64,000 bases of DNA from JARDZU01 sp963730285 (GCA_963730285.1 CAVSQY010000003.1:1-64000); one strand, 5' to 3'; positions 1 through 8,496 are shown, counted from the stretch's first letter. The notes: generated by a model from the letters alone, not told the origin. Numbers and translations: made by a program.

Positions 1-2045
1 ATCTCTTCGCTCGAAGCCATCGAGAGGCTGGCTGAAACTGTGGTTCCGTGACCTGGACTACTTGCGACTTCGAGCTCCCCACCCAGGGCCGCCAGACGCT
101 CTGAAAGGTTGGCGAGACCGTTCCCAAGTGGAGGCGGCTGCTCGAAACCGTTGCCATCGTCAGAGATCGTGATGAGGAGCTGACCGTTGGAGCGGGCCAA
201 CGTGACTTCGACATGACTCGCATCCGCATGCTTGAGGGTGTTGGCGAGCGACTCAGCGATGATGTAGTAGCCAGCGCCTTCGAGTTCTTCGGCCAAACGG
301 AGATCCCGAAGAGACGGGTCGGCTCGCACGACGACCGGCACAGGGTTGCGAGCAGCGAGAGCTTCTACCGCTGTGAGAAGGCCACGGTCCCGGAGCAAAC
401 TCGGGTGAATTCCACTAGCTAGCTCCCGGAGATCGCTCAGCACCCTCTCCAACCCGCCTTGCAGTAGAACCAGCTCCTCGGCCACACCCTCCCGATTCCG
501 GTCGAATTGGGTTCGAACGTGTCCGGCCTGACCGATGAGGGCAACCAGGTCCTGCTGCACCCCATCGTGGATGTTTCGTTCGATCCTGCGTCGTGCAGCT
601 TCCTCTGCCCTGACCAGACGCGCTCTCGATGCCTCGACTTCCGCCGCCTTGTCGGCCAGCTGTGTCGCCAGGCGTACATTCCTGACTGCCAGCGCCGCCT
701 GACGTGCCAGGGTCGTCACGACCGCCCGATCCTCGTCTGTGAAGTCGCCGTTGGTTTTCGGGCCACATAGGACGAAACCAAGCTGGTCTCCCCCCAGCAC
801 AATCGGCGCCGCTATCGTCGATTGGGGGTCGACTTCTGACTCTGCCGGCTCAAGGCTGACGCGAGCCCATTCCAGCCCGAGACCCTCTGTCAAAGCGGCC
901 TCGATGCGAGGCAACAAAGAGTCCAGCTCGTAAGTGTCAGCCAATGTCGCACCGAGGTTGATGATCGCCTCGCTCGGATCAGGCTTGACCCCGAAGATCC
1001 ACCGATCAGCGGCCCTCTCCAGCCTCCTACGAACCGGCTGGAGGGCGAGCATCGCCACAACTGTCAAAGTAACAGCCCAACCCATCGACAAACGCTGCCC
1101 TACCGTCACACCGAGCACAGCCGCTACCCCAACATACGCCGCGGCAATCAGGAGCCAAAGGAGCCCATAGAGGGTGGTCCGACGCAACAAGACGTCGACA
1201 TCCAGCGCAGGCAGATCGAGGATCCCCAATGCCAATGCGATGCCTAGAGAGATCCCAAACACACTGAAGGTCGCTGACGCGAACCAGTTGGGCATTCCGA
1301 TCAGCAGATTGGCAAACACGGCGAAGGCTCCAATCACCGCAGGTACCAAGAGCAAGCGGATCCGCTTCCGGTGAGCCGGACCAGTACGCACGTACCGCAA
1401 CACCAGCATCACTACGCCTGCCACGAAGATGGCGCTCGACACCCCGGTCAGGGACTCTGCAATCGACGGTGCCACGGAGGGACCAACGAGATTCAATGGG
1501 TTATCTACAGGGGCGAGCGCGAACCAATACGGAAGGGGAACCTCAGAAGATGTCAACAGAAGAAAAAGGGGAATCAGCAGGAGCCACCAAACGCCTTTGA
1601 GAATCCTTCGTTCGTAGCTGCGTTCGATGGCACCGTCAGGGAAGAGCCCAAGCAAGTAGACCGTCGCGATGGAAGAGACGACAGTCAGTACCTGGGCTGC
1701 GAAATTGACTCCGAGGACAAGCCACGATGATCCGCCACTGGATGCAGCCAGGAACAAGAGCCCGCTCAGCAACTCGCCCAGAGGTGCAAGCCCGCCCACA
1801 ATGGAGAGCCAGCCCGTGAGCGGATGATCCGGGCGACGCAATCGGACTATGAAGGCCGATCCGAGAAGCGCGAACGTCATGATTATCCAGAAGAAGTCGG
1901 CCCCGTCTACTTGAGCAGCCACCACGACCAGACCTAGCGCGCTGGCCACACCGACAAAGAGCATCGAGCCTGGCAGCCTTCCCGGGCGGACCTGGGGCAC
2001 TTCATGGCTGCTCCCAGTCATTGACTGCTGCGGTCGCGATCCCAT
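1..2045 (-). CDS. Sensor histidine kinase, HisKA_3 (NarL/DesK) type, 3' end cut by window edge
   Basis: The reading frame from the ATG at 2045 stays open to base 1, giving 681 residues with no stop, so the C-terminus lies outside the window. The first ~330 residues carry about nine hydrophobic segments. A short WIFGVKPDP stretch follows, then a GAF-like region at about 370-450. The dimerisation helix has the phospho-acceptor in RNIHDGVQQD (His about 493). The HATPase N box is seen as ESLANTLKHA and the G boxes as DDGNGFEQ and GNGLANL. Such kinases autophosphorylate and pass phosphate to a LuxR-type response regulator. No regulator is visible here; one may lie just left of base 1. Ligand unknown. 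Confidence 0.9.
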   Translation of the reverse strand, partial: MGSRPQQSMTGSSHEVPQVRPGRLPGSMLFVGVASALGLVVVAAQVDGADFFWIIMTFALLGSAFIVRLRRPDHPLTGWLSIVGGLAPLGELLSGLLFLAASSGGSSWLVLGVNFAAQVLTVVSSIATVYLLGLFPDGAIERSYERRILKGVWWLLLIPLFLLLTSSEVPLPYWFALAPVDNPLNLVGPSVAPSIAESLTGVSSAIFVAGVVMLVLRYVRTGPAHRKRIRLLLVPAVIGAFAVFANLLIGMPNWFASATFSVFGISLGIALALGILDLPALDVDVLLRRTTLYGLLWLLIAAAYVGVAAVLGVTVGQRLSMGWAVTLTVVAMLALQPVRRRLERAADRWIFGVKPDPSEAIINLGATLADTYELDSLLPRIEAALTEGLGLEWARVSLEPAESEVDPQSTIAAPIVLGGDQLGFVLCGPKTNGDFTDEDRAVVTTLARQAALAVRNVRLATQLADKAAEVEASRARLVRAEEAARRRIERNIHDGVQQDLVALIGQAGHVRTQFDRNREGVAEELVLLQGGLERVLSDLRELASGIHPSLLRDRGLLTAVEALAARNPVPVVVRADPSLRDLRLAEELEGAGYYIIAESLANTLKHADASHVEVTLARSNGQLLITISDDGNGFEQPPPLGNGLANLSERLAALGGELEVASSPGHGTTVSASLSMASSEE

Positions 2046-2069
2046 GATCGTCCAATCATCGCGAATTAG

Positions 2070-2102
2070 GTGATTGCGCGCGAGGGGGAAAGCCGCAATC
2101 AC
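2070..2102. promoter_or_regulatory. 9-bp perfect inverted repeat upstream of the histidine kinase gene
   Basis: GTGATTGCG at 2070-2078 is the exact reverse complement of CGCAATCAC at 2094-2102, with a 15-base spacer. It lies 25 bases upstream of the kinase start on the minus strand and 220 bases upstream of the plus-strand membrane gene. It could be an operator for a dimeric regulator (arm centres about 24 bases apart) or an mRNA-leader hairpin. No known consensus was recognised. Confidence 0.4.
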
Positions 2103-2321
2103 CATTCCGGCTGTCCCTACCGGCTTTGGTGGACAGGGGGATAGGACAGCGAGACCGGGATCCGTACTTTCACCACAGTCAGCACGTCCACGGCGTTGGA
2201 GACGCGACCATGGCGATTTCTTCGATGGGACGATAAGGCGGCGCACGCATTAGCGGCTGGAGGTAGCACGAAGAGTTCGCTGCCTGCGTGGCCCATGAAT
2301 GACGCGAGAGGAGGAGTTCAA

Positions 2322-2984
2322 ATGCAGACTGAGGGCTCGGCGGCTGGTGAATTCGATCGACGTGGCGTGGTCCGGGCCGCTTGGATCATGGCGTTGTCAG
2401 GTGTCGTTTTCATGATTCCCGTCGTTGGATTTCCCGGGATTCACACGAATTTCAACACTGACCCAACCGAGCGACTTGCCGGACTCGAGGCCCATTACAC
2501 GAACTTCTGGATCGGCTCGGCGCTGTTAAGCCTCGGCTGGTTGCTGATGGGCATCGGGCTGTTTCTCTTGTGCAGCAGACTTGCTGCTCTGGAATCCGGC
2601 AGGTCCGCTACTGTCCTGACGGTGACCGGTGGCGTCCTGTTGGTGCCCTTCCTGATTCTCACAGTTGCATACCTGGTACCGCAAGGGTGGGGCCTCAGCG
2701 CCGCCGAATATGCGGCTCTCGCAGACGAGCCCCAAGCGGTCTGGATGACTGTCGGCCAAGTAGCCACGGCGGCCGTGATCCTTGTCGGCTGGACAGCCGT
2801 GGCGTTCGCTATCGCTCGCAGCAAGCACTGGCCGACTTGGCTTGGGGTGGTCTTCGGCCTCCTCGGCCTAGCCACCGTCGTCACGCTCCTGCCGCTGTTC
2901 GCCGCGATCGGCGCGATCATCCTCGGGGCAACAGTCTCGAGGCGGACCCGACGGGGGGATGTCGCGACAGCCCCAACCGTGTAG
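2322..2984 (+). CDS. Polytopic membrane protein of unknown function
   Basis: 220 residues from the ATG at 2322. This start was chosen because a strong ribosome site (GAGAGGAGGAG at about 2305-2315) lies just before it; the open frame extends back to 2196 without such a signal. After a short charged N-terminus there are about five to six hydrophobic segments, for example around residues 17-35, 63-85, 97-120, 140-165 and 175-205, ending in a basic tail. No catalytic motif was recognised. The gene diverges from the histidine kinase and could be its target or a sensor accessory, but that is speculation. Convincing as a real gene by its ribosome site and membrane pattern; function not assignable. 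Confidence 0.7.
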   Translation: MQTEGSAAGEFDRRGVVRAAWIMALSGVVFMIPVVGFPGIHTNFNTDPTERLAGLEAHYTNFWIGSALLSLGWLLMGIGLFLLCSRLAALESGRSATVLTVTGGVLLVPFLILTVAYLVPQGWGLSAAEYAALADEPQAVWMTVGQVATAAVILVGWTAVAFAIARSKHWPTWLGVVFGLLGLATVVTLLPLFAAIGAIILGATVSRRTRRGDVATAPTV

Positions 2985-3157
2985 GGAACGCGAGAGACTG
3001 CGCCATTTTCAAATGAGGTGTGGGAGAAGGCACCTCACTCAGAATGAGGGGGTCACGATGCGAGTCCCGTGGGCCATCGGTGGGGCAGGAGACTCCGGCC
3101 GTCGCCGAAACAAGCGATCCAGACGCGATCAGAAATCTCCCTGACCAGGGGTTTTAG

Positions 3158-3231
3158 TGGAGCTGAGGGGATTTGAACCCCTGACCCCCTCGTTGCGAAC
3201 GAGGTGCTCTGCCAGGCTGAGCTACAGCCCC
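3158..3231 (-). tRNA. tRNA-Ala (anticodon CGC)
   Basis: The minus-strand RNA begins GGGGCTGTAGCTCAG, typical of tRNA-Ala. The acceptor arm GGGGCTG pairs with CAGCTCC with one G-U. The anticodon stem CCTCG/CGAGG closes the seven-base loop TTCGCAA, giving anticodon CGC at plus-strand 3195-3197. The T arm is AGGGG-TTCAAAT-CCCCT. The discriminator is A and CCA is not encoded (CTA follows). It reads GCG codons, which are frequent in this GC-rich genome. Confidence 0.95.
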
Positions 3232-3292
3232 GTGTGTGGGGAATCGGAGATTGTACCGGTACCCCGTTGGTGAGCCATTGGACCGTGAGAAG

Positions 3293-3907
3293 TCAATCTT
3301 CGCGCTGGGCGAGATCGTGTCTGAGTCGCTCCTGGACCACGGTGGCGGTGATATCGGCACGGGACCGCTCCACGAGAGCGCGTGAGACATCGGTGGTGCG
3401 TCGCAGGCCATTGGTCATCCCGTCGGGGTAATCGATCTCAGCGAGCAGGTCGACGATTGAGTCCATGGCCTCGAGCGCCCTTTTTGCCTCCTCCAGGTCG
3501 TCGGCGCGCAGCAGATCGAGCATCCTCCTCCGCAACTCACCGACCGCTTCACCCAAACCATGCAGATATGGCACCGGGTCGATACCCAAGTCCTCGAACC
3601 CAGGGATGGGCAGCCTTTGGAACAAGGCCTCAGTCAGGCGGGCTTCGGCATATTCCTTGGCAGCATCGGTGACGAAGCCGGCGCTGAGGAGATCCTGGTG
3701 GTCGTCAAGGGAGGAGACGATCTCCGAGAGAAGGGCTCCCGCTTGCGCGATCAGCTTGGACGCCTTCTCAAACTCTCCACGGTGCAGAGCACGAATGCCG
3801 TTCGCCGACGAGCGGATGACCTTGCGCGAGCCGTTGATCGCCCGCTCCCGGGCGGCGAACCGGGCATCGAGCATCGACCGGGCCTGATCGACGAAGTCGA
3901 AGTCCAC
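3293..3907 (-). CDS. Translin / TRAX-like helical nucleic-acid-binding protein
   Basis: 204 residues from a GTG at 3907 with AGGAG five bases upstream. The protein is almost entirely helical. Its pattern fits the translin family: an N-terminal Arg/Lys-rich helix (RERAINGSRKVIRSSANGIR), then EYAEARLTEALF and GELRRRMLDLLRADDLEEAK. In eukaryotes translin and TRAX form RNA-binding octamers with endonuclease activity; bacterial and archaeal members are little studied and often mislabelled as dehalogenases. The conserved acidic helix residues are compatible with metal binding, but activity is not established. It is the last protein gene of the operon starting at plsY; its Shine-Dalgarno overlaps the stop codon of the preceding sepX/glpR-like gene, so translation is probably coupled. 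Confidence 0.7.
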   Translation of the reverse strand: MDFDFVDQARSMLDARFAARERAINGSRKVIRSSANGIRALHRGEFEKASKLIAQAGALLSEIVSSLDDHQDLLSAGFVTDAAKEYAEARLTEALFQRLPIPGFEDLGIDPVPYLHGLGEAVGELRRRMLDLLRADDLEEAKRALEAMDSIVDLLAEIDYPDGMTNGLRRTTDVSRALVERSRADITATVVQERLRHDLAQRED

Positions 3908-3914
3908 GGGACTC

Positions 3915-4355
3915 CTAGTTGGCGATCACTTTGATCTGAGGCTCGTCCCATTCTTTGGGACGCTCAGTCACATGGGACACCTTGAGACGCCACTGACGCC
4001 GCTGCTTCATCTGCGCCAGAGCTGCCACATAGAGCCCGATGAGCGAGTCGACGAAGAGATGAACCAGCAGGAGCGGCAACGAATTCTGCCACCAGGCGAG
4101 ACCGGCGAAAACCAGGGCAAGAGTGACCAGGATCGCCAAGGTCCGGCGACGTCGGATTCGAATGATGTCACGCTGGCCGACTGCTCCCCGGCTGTAGGGG
4201 CGCTTCTGCACATCTGCCATCAAATGTGTCCAGCGATCGAACTCCTCGGTGGAGTTCTCGGGTGCCGCGTGGCGGTCTCCGAACACCGACGGCAAGAGAT
4301 AAACACTCCACACTGCGGCTATCAGCAGCAAGCCGACTATGACACTGGTTTCCAT
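3915..4355 (-). CDS. SepX/GlpR-like divisome membrane protein
   Basis: 146 residues from the ATG at 4355 (a GTG at 4379 is an alternative start). The layout matches actinobacterial SepX/GlpR. An N-terminal transmembrane helix ends in WSVYLLPSVFGDR, resembling the family's AYLVPMWLRR segment. It is followed by a charged STEEFDRWTHLM stretch, an Arg-rich patch (IRIRRRRT), a closely spaced hydrophobic pair (TLAILVTLALVFAGLAW and LPLLLVHLFVDSLIGLYVA), then a basic tail. Known members anchor the gephyrin-like MoeA homologue Glp to the FtsZ-SepF divisome in Corynebacterium and support septation in Streptomyces. The galU-moeA-moaC neighbourhood is the one expected. The middle disordered region is much shorter than in Streptomyces. 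Confidence 0.75.
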   Translation of the reverse strand: METSVIVGLLLIAAVWSVYLLPSVFGDRHAAPENSTEEFDRWTHLMADVQKRPYSRGAVGQRDIIRIRRRRTLAILVTLALVFAGLAWWQNSLPLLLVHLFVDSLIGLYVAALAQMKQRRQWRLKVSHVTERPKEWDEPQIKVIAN

Positions 4356-4418
4356 ATGCTTCTTGCCTACTCCGTCCACAGACGAGCGTAGTGGAGACGG
4401 CCACGCCCAATCAACGAT

Positions 4419-4898
4419 TCAAGTTCTCTCCCATGTCCCTGACCGTCCCCCGGTCTTCTTGAGCAATCTCACCGTCTCGACCGTGACACCGCGCTCGGTG
4501 CCCTTCACCATGTCGTAGATGGTCAATGCGGCTACCGACGCTGCGGTCATGGCTTCCATCTCCACACCGGTGCGATCGGTGGTGCTAACGCTAGCAAGCA
4601 CCCGAATCCCATGCCCAACCGGCTCGAGGGACACCTCGACGCCAGTGACGGCGATTGGATGACACAGAGGAATCAGCTCAGCGGTCCGTTTGGCCGCCAT
4701 GATGCCGGCCACACGAGCCACGGCAGCCGCGTCTCCCTTGGGAAGCTCGCCCGAAAAAAACATCTGAGCCAGCTCCGGCGACATGGAGACGTGTGCTTCG
4801 GCGATGGCGACACGATCGGTGGCATCCTTGTCGCCCACATCGACCATGTGAACCTCGCCTGCCTGGTTGAGATGACTCAGATTCGGGTCAGAGGCCAT
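4419..4898 (-). CDS. moaC: Cyclic pyranopterin monophosphate synthase MoaC
   Basis: 159 residues, the usual MoaC length. Hallmarks are SHLNQAGEVHMVDVGDKDATDR at the N-terminus, the GIMAAKRTAELIPLCHPI catalytic stretch, and MTAASVAALTIYDMVKG near the C-terminus. It converts the 3',8-cyclo-GTP product of MoaA to cyclic pyranopterin monophosphate in molybdopterin synthesis. The ATG at 4898 is preferred because GGGAG lies about eight bases upstream; an in-frame ATG at 4904 sits directly on that signal. Its 5' end overlaps the moeA 3' end by 11 bases. MoaA was not seen in the window. Confidence 0.93.
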   Translation of the reverse strand: MASDPNLSHLNQAGEVHMVDVGDKDATDRVAIAEAHVSMSPELAQMFFSGELPKGDAAAVARVAGIMAAKRTAELIPLCHPIAVTGVEVSLEPVGHGIRVLASVSTTDRTGVEMEAMTAASVAALTIYDMVKGTERGVTVETVRLLKKTGGRSGTWERT

Positions 4899-6126
4899 CG
4901 ACATACTCCCTGCTCTCGGGCGACTTGAACATCTCGATCGTGACCTGTTCGCCCTCCTCAACCACGCCAACTCCTCTCGGCACGACTGCGAAGGCGTCGG
5001 CGTTGGCTGCCGCAGAGAGGACGTTTGAGCTCTGGCCACCCGACGTGACCACCAGTGGCACACCTTCTGTCGTCTCCATCACATTGACCCGAACGAACAC
5101 GGTCTTCTCCTCGTCGGTGGCCAGTCGTTCGGCGGCAACGGCCTGCCGGCGGGGACGGAGCACGTGTCGGGCTCCCTGCATGGCGAGCAGCGCCGGCCTG
5201 AGAAAGGTCTCGAACGACACGAGCACAGAAACGGGATTCCCGGGGAGACCGAAGAAAAGGGCGTCGCCAATGCTCCCGAAGGCAAACGGTTTGGCCGGTT
5301 GGATCGCCACCTTCAAGAATCTGACGTCCGATGACTCTCGCAACACCAGCTTTGTCACGTCGTAGTCACCCATCGACACCCCTCCGGTCGACACGATCAC
5401 ATCAGCCTCGGAGGCGGCCCGGTTCAGAGCCGCTCGCAATGCATCAGGGTCGTCCCGGACAATGCCCGCGTCGATGTTCTCGGCCCCGGCCTCGACGAGC
5501 AAGGCATGCAACATGGGGCGGTTCGAGTCGCGAATGGCACCTGGTCGCAGGATAGGCTCCGTGACCGGCGTGAGTTCGTCCCCGGTCGACATGAAGGCAA
5601 CCCTCGGCCGTCGTCTCACCTCGGGATCTCCTACTCCGATGGTGGCCAGGACGCCAATGTGCATTGGGGTGAGCCTGGTTCCAGCCGAAAACACCAGCTG
5701 TCCCCGATGGACGTCCCCTCCGGCGGGTCGAACCGATGTGCCCGGCGCAACCGACACGGCGACCGCAACTTGCGCAGCGCCCGATTCGGATTCGGTGTCC
5801 TCCACTCTCACCACTGTGTCCGCACCCTCGGGCATAGGCGCTCCGGTCATGATCTTCACTGCCTGGCCGGGCCTCACGTGGATCTCACTGGTGATCCCGG
5901 CTGCCACCTCGCCCACCACCTCCAGTACTGCACCCGCGGCCTCGACATCAGTTGCTCTGACCGCGTAACCATCCATCGCCGAGTTCCGAAACGGCGGGAC
6001 GTCCTCGGGGGCGATCACGTTCCCGGCGAGGACCCTTCCCAGCGCATCCTCCAACCGGACGGGCTCGGCATCGAGCGAGGTCGCGGCTGCGAGGACCATG
6101 GCGCGCACCTCTTCCAGCGGCTTCAT
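4888..6126 (-). CDS. moeA: MoeA / gephyrin-like molybdotransferase (possible Glp)
   Basis: 412 residues. Domain order is MoeA N-terminal region (PPFRNSAMDGYAVRA), central MoCF-binding domain (GDELTPV, IVSTGGVSMGDYDVTK, FFGLPGNPVSVLVSFE) and a C-terminal MoeA_C domain. The family inserts molybdate into molybdopterin-AMP. In actinobacteria a paralogue, Glp, works in cell division with GlpR and SepF, and a GlpR-like gene lies two genes downstream, so a divisome role is possible. The start at 6126 overlaps the galU stop as ATGA, like the plsY-galU junction; an upstream ATG at 6147 would add seven residues. Which role this copy plays cannot be told from sequence alone. Confidence 0.9.
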   Translation of the reverse strand: MKPLEEVRAMVLAAATSLDAEPVRLEDALGRVLAGNVIAPEDVPPFRNSAMDGYAVRATDVEAAGAVLEVVGEVAAGITSEIHVRPGQAVKIMTGAPMPEGADTVVRVEDTESESGAAQVAVAVSVAPGTSVRPAGGDVHRGQLVFSAGTRLTPMHIGVLATIGVGDPEVRRRPRVAFMSTGDELTPVTEPILRPGAIRDSNRPMLHALLVEAGAENIDAGIVRDDPDALRAALNRAASEADVIVSTGGVSMGDYDVTKLVLRESSDVRFLKVAIQPAKPFAFGSIGDALFFGLPGNPVSVLVSFETFLRPALLAMQGARHVLRPRRQAVAAERLATDEEKTVFVRVNVMETTEGVPLVVTSGGQSSNVLSAAANADAFAVVPRGVGVVEEGEQVTIEMFKSPESREYVDGL

Positions 6127-6935
6127 GAGGAACGGCCCTGCAGCCATGTGGCGAAGTCGTCACCAAAACGGTGCTCACCCAACTCGACCGATGCTTCGAG
6201 CAACCCGATCGGCGTGCCGACGTCCAATAGGTCCCTACTCGCCACGTAGCCGCGCAGACGCCCTCGCTTTCCCAGCTCATCTATGGCATCCGTCAACTGG
6301 ATCTCCCCTCCACGACCCGGCTCGAGACCCTCCAGGATCTCAAACACCTCGGAGGTGAATAGATAACGCCCAACCAAGCCCAGCTTTGAAGGGGCCTCTT
6401 CCACGCCCGGCTTCTCGACGGCCCCGGCCAGGTCGAGATATCCGTCGGTCACCTCGGAGTCGGGAACCACGACGCCGTACTTGCTGAGGAACTCGTCGGT
6501 GAGCTCACGCAGACACATGACCGACGAGGATCCTCCCCCGCTCCCCCGCTCCAAGTGCTCCAACACATCGTGGCCGGGCCGCACGATGTTGTCGGCGAGG
6601 AGGCAGAAAAAGGGCCTGCCTTGGACCATGTGTGCTGCCTCATTGACAGCGTGCCCCAGACCGAGCGGCTCCTCTTGGACGACCGGGCGGAGCTTGACGT
6701 CCTCCAGCCCAGGCAGTGGCCCTTCGAGGCTGAAGTGCTGGGCGATCAAATGCCCGGTATCGAGGTCCACGACGACCACCGCCTCTTTGGCTCCGGCACG
6801 CGCGGCCTCCTCGACTGCGTACTGGATGGCGGGACGATCGACCACGGTCAGAAGCGCCTTGGGCACGATCCTCGTCGCCGGTCTCATCCTGGTGCCGCGA
6901 CCGGCCGCCGGTATCACTGCCACTTCGATGCTCAT
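6123..6935 (-). CDS. galU: UTP-glucose-1-phosphate uridylyltransferase GalU
   Basis: 270 residues. The N-terminal nucleotide-binding signature reads VIPAAGRGTRMRPATRI, followed by PKALLTVVDRPAIQYAVEEA. Further GalU features are VVQEEPLGLGHAVNEA and EKPGVEEAPSKLGLVGRYLF. It makes UDP-glucose from UTP and glucose-1-phosphate, feeding envelope polysaccharide and trehalose synthesis, both represented elsewhere in the window. The ATG at 6935 overlaps the plsY TGA as ATGA, so translation is probably coupled; the frame extends further upstream but those residues do not resemble the family. Confidence 0.93.
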   Translation of the reverse strand: MSIEVAVIPAAGRGTRMRPATRIVPKALLTVVDRPAIQYAVEEAARAGAKEAVVVVDLDTGHLIAQHFSLEGPLPGLEDVKLRPVVQEEPLGLGHAVNEAAHMVQGRPFFCLLADNIVRPGHDVLEHLERGSGGGSSSVMCLRELTDEFLSKYGVVVPDSEVTDGYLDLAGAVEKPGVEEAPSKLGLVGRYLFTSEVFEILEGLEPGRGGEIQLTDAIDELGKRGRLRGYVASRDLLDVGTPIGLLEASVELGEHRFGDDFATWLQGRSS

Positions 6936-7537
6936 GTGGGAACTCTCTCTTCGCTTCCTGAAACCATGCGCTTGATGTTTCCCCGATGGCGCCAGGTCAC
7001 AACCAGGACCATCAATGCCACCCACACCAACGCCAGCCCTGTGACGCCACTCCACAGGATCAGGGGAATGGTCATGACCACCAGGATCATCGAACCGATG
7101 GACGCGGTGCGGGTCATGCGAACCACCAACGCCCACAGCGCGATTTCGAAGAGAGCGACGAGGGGCACAGTGAATAGGAAGACGCCCCCGCAGGTGGCCA
7201 CGCCCTTGCCGCCCTTGAACTTGTGAAAGATGGGATAACAGTGGCCGATGACTGCGGCCAGACCGGCTACAAAAGCCCAGTGAACCGTGGGGTCGGCGGT
7301 CCCCGAGGCGATCATTCCCATCGCGGCGCCGACGGTACCTTTGAGAGTGTCCCCGATGAACACCATGGCGGCTGGGCCGCGCCCCAGGGTCCGGAGGACA
7401 TTGGAGGTGCCAGGATTGCCACTACCCGCCTGATGTATGTCGACCCCGTGCATACGGGCCACGATCACAGCGAAATCGATGCTCCCGATGACGTAGGCCC
7501 CCACGATTGCGAGGATCAGGGCGACTGTGGTCGGCAT
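6932..7537 (-). CDS. plsY: Glycerol-3-phosphate acyltransferase PlsY
   Basis: 201 residues with about five membrane segments. The family signatures are present: GSGNPGTSNVLRTLG in the first cytoplasmic loop and HKFKGGKGVAT for substrate binding. PlsY transfers acyl from acyl-phosphate to glycerol-3-phosphate, the first step of phospholipid synthesis. The start MPTTVALILAIVGAYVIGSI at 7537 fits the family N-terminus; the open frame runs upstream to 7669 with non-family sequence. It is the first gene of the minus-strand operon and diverges from the FmdB-type gene at 7627. Confidence 0.92.
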   Translation of the reverse strand: MPTTVALILAIVGAYVIGSIDFAVIVARMHGVDIHQAGSGNPGTSNVLRTLGRGPAAMVFIGDTLKGTVGAAMGMIASGTADPTVHWAFVAGLAAVIGHCYPIFHKFKGGKGVATCGGVFLFTVPLVALFEIALWALVVRMTRTASIGSMILVVMTIPLILWSGVTGLALVWVALMVLVVTWRHRGNIKRMVSGSEERVPT

Positions 7538-7626
7538 CGGAGCTGATCTTATTGCCACCAGGGAATGGGCGATGCCCGGCACCGGTTGTAACCTGCTGGT
7601 CCACCCTTCAAGACGGTCAGATCTGT

Positions 7627-7929
7627 ATGCCCACTTACGAATACACCTGTCGCCGCTGCGGCAAGACAATCGAGGTGTTCCAGTCGTTCTCCGACAAGCC
7701 CCTCAAGACACACGCCGAGTGTGGCGGGGAGCTGAAAAAGGTGTTCCACGCTCGTGGGGTGGTGTTCAAGGGCTCGGGTTTCTATGCCACCGACTCCCGG
7801 TCATCGGCCGCCAAGACCGGGGCAAGCACCTCTTCAGACGGCTCGGGCAAGTCGAAGACCGAGTCCTCGAAGACCTCATCGACCGAGGGCTCACCCAAGG
7901 CTCCCAAAGACAGCGGCAAGGCCGACTGA
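7627..7929 (+). CDS. FmdB-family zinc ribbon protein
   Basis: 100 residues. MPTYEYTCRRCG and EVFQSFSD are classic for the family, followed by KKVFHARGVVFKGSGFYATD. The C-terminal 45 residues are low-complexity Ser/Lys/Thr and probably disordered. The second zinc knuckle reads HAEC where most relatives have CPxC, so the site may be CCHC rather than four cysteines. The family is named after FmdB, proposed as a regulator of formamidase and acetamidase genes, but its general role is unproven. It sits upstream of the SAF-domain gene on the same strand. Confidence 0.85.
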   Translation: MPTYEYTCRRCGKTIEVFQSFSDKPLKTHAECGGELKKVFHARGVVFKGSGFYATDSRSSAAKTGASTSSDGSGKSKTESSKTSSTEGSPKAPKDSGKAD

Positions 7930-7977
7930 GGGATCGAGACCCTTCCACTCGAGGGGGATAGCACGTATTTTCGAGAC

Positions 7978-8496
7978 GTGATCTGGCTACAGCCGACCCC
8001 CTGGGCCCGATGGCTTGCCGCCGGCCTCATCGCCATGACCGCCATGTGGATCGAACTGAGACCATCCGGTTTGGTCGACCATCCCTTTGCCACGGTCGAC
8101 ATCATGCCCGGGGAGGTCATCGACTCCTCCAACACCGAACAACGACCCACCTCGACCGGGCTGCTCGAGACGGTAAGCGTGGGAAGCATCGCCAGATTTC
8201 CAGTGATCAGGGGCGAGCCGGTCCTCGCCAGCGACGTTACGGCGAACAAACAAATCGTGCCTTCCGGTTGGTACCAAGTGGAGATGACGTTGCCCGCCGG
8301 AGCGACCGTCGGCGACCCGGCGCGGCTGATCCTCATCGACAACGGCACATCGGCCGATGGCGTGGTAACCGTTGCCGCGGACGGGGACCCCTTGGGGACC
8401 CATCTGGGCACGGTTGCGGTGGAGCCCGGCATGGCCGATCGGGTCGCGATCGCCGCCGAGGAAGGTCGAGTCGCGATCCTCATCCGCACTCCGTGA
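7978..8496 (+). CDS. SAF-domain (CpaB-like) membrane-anchored protein
   Basis: 172 residues from a GTG. An N-terminal hydrophobic helix (about residues 10-25) is followed by a SAF-like domain: ATVDIMPGEVIDSSN and SIARFPVIRGEPVLASDV resemble the CpaB/FlgA arrangement in which substrates are held at a beta-clip fold. The rest is beta-rich, with ADGVVTVAADGDPLG. No pilus assembly genes are nearby, so a pilus role is not supported. TATTTT ends six bases before the start codon, suggesting a leaderless transcript. Function otherwise unknown. Confidence 0.65.
   Translation: MIWLQPTPWARWLAAGLIAMTAMWIELRPSGLVDHPFATVDIMPGEVIDSSNTEQRPTSTGLLETVSVGSIARFPVIRGEPVLASDVTANKQIVPSGWYQVEMTLPAGATVGDPARLILIDNGTSADGVVTVAADGDPLGTHLGTVAVEPGMADRVAIAAEEGRVAILIRTP

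Noticed and set aside
3014..3037. TGAGGTG/CACCTCA inverted repeat after the small membrane protein gene
   Set aside because: Seven base pairs with a ten-base loop and no U-tract; too weak to call a terminator.
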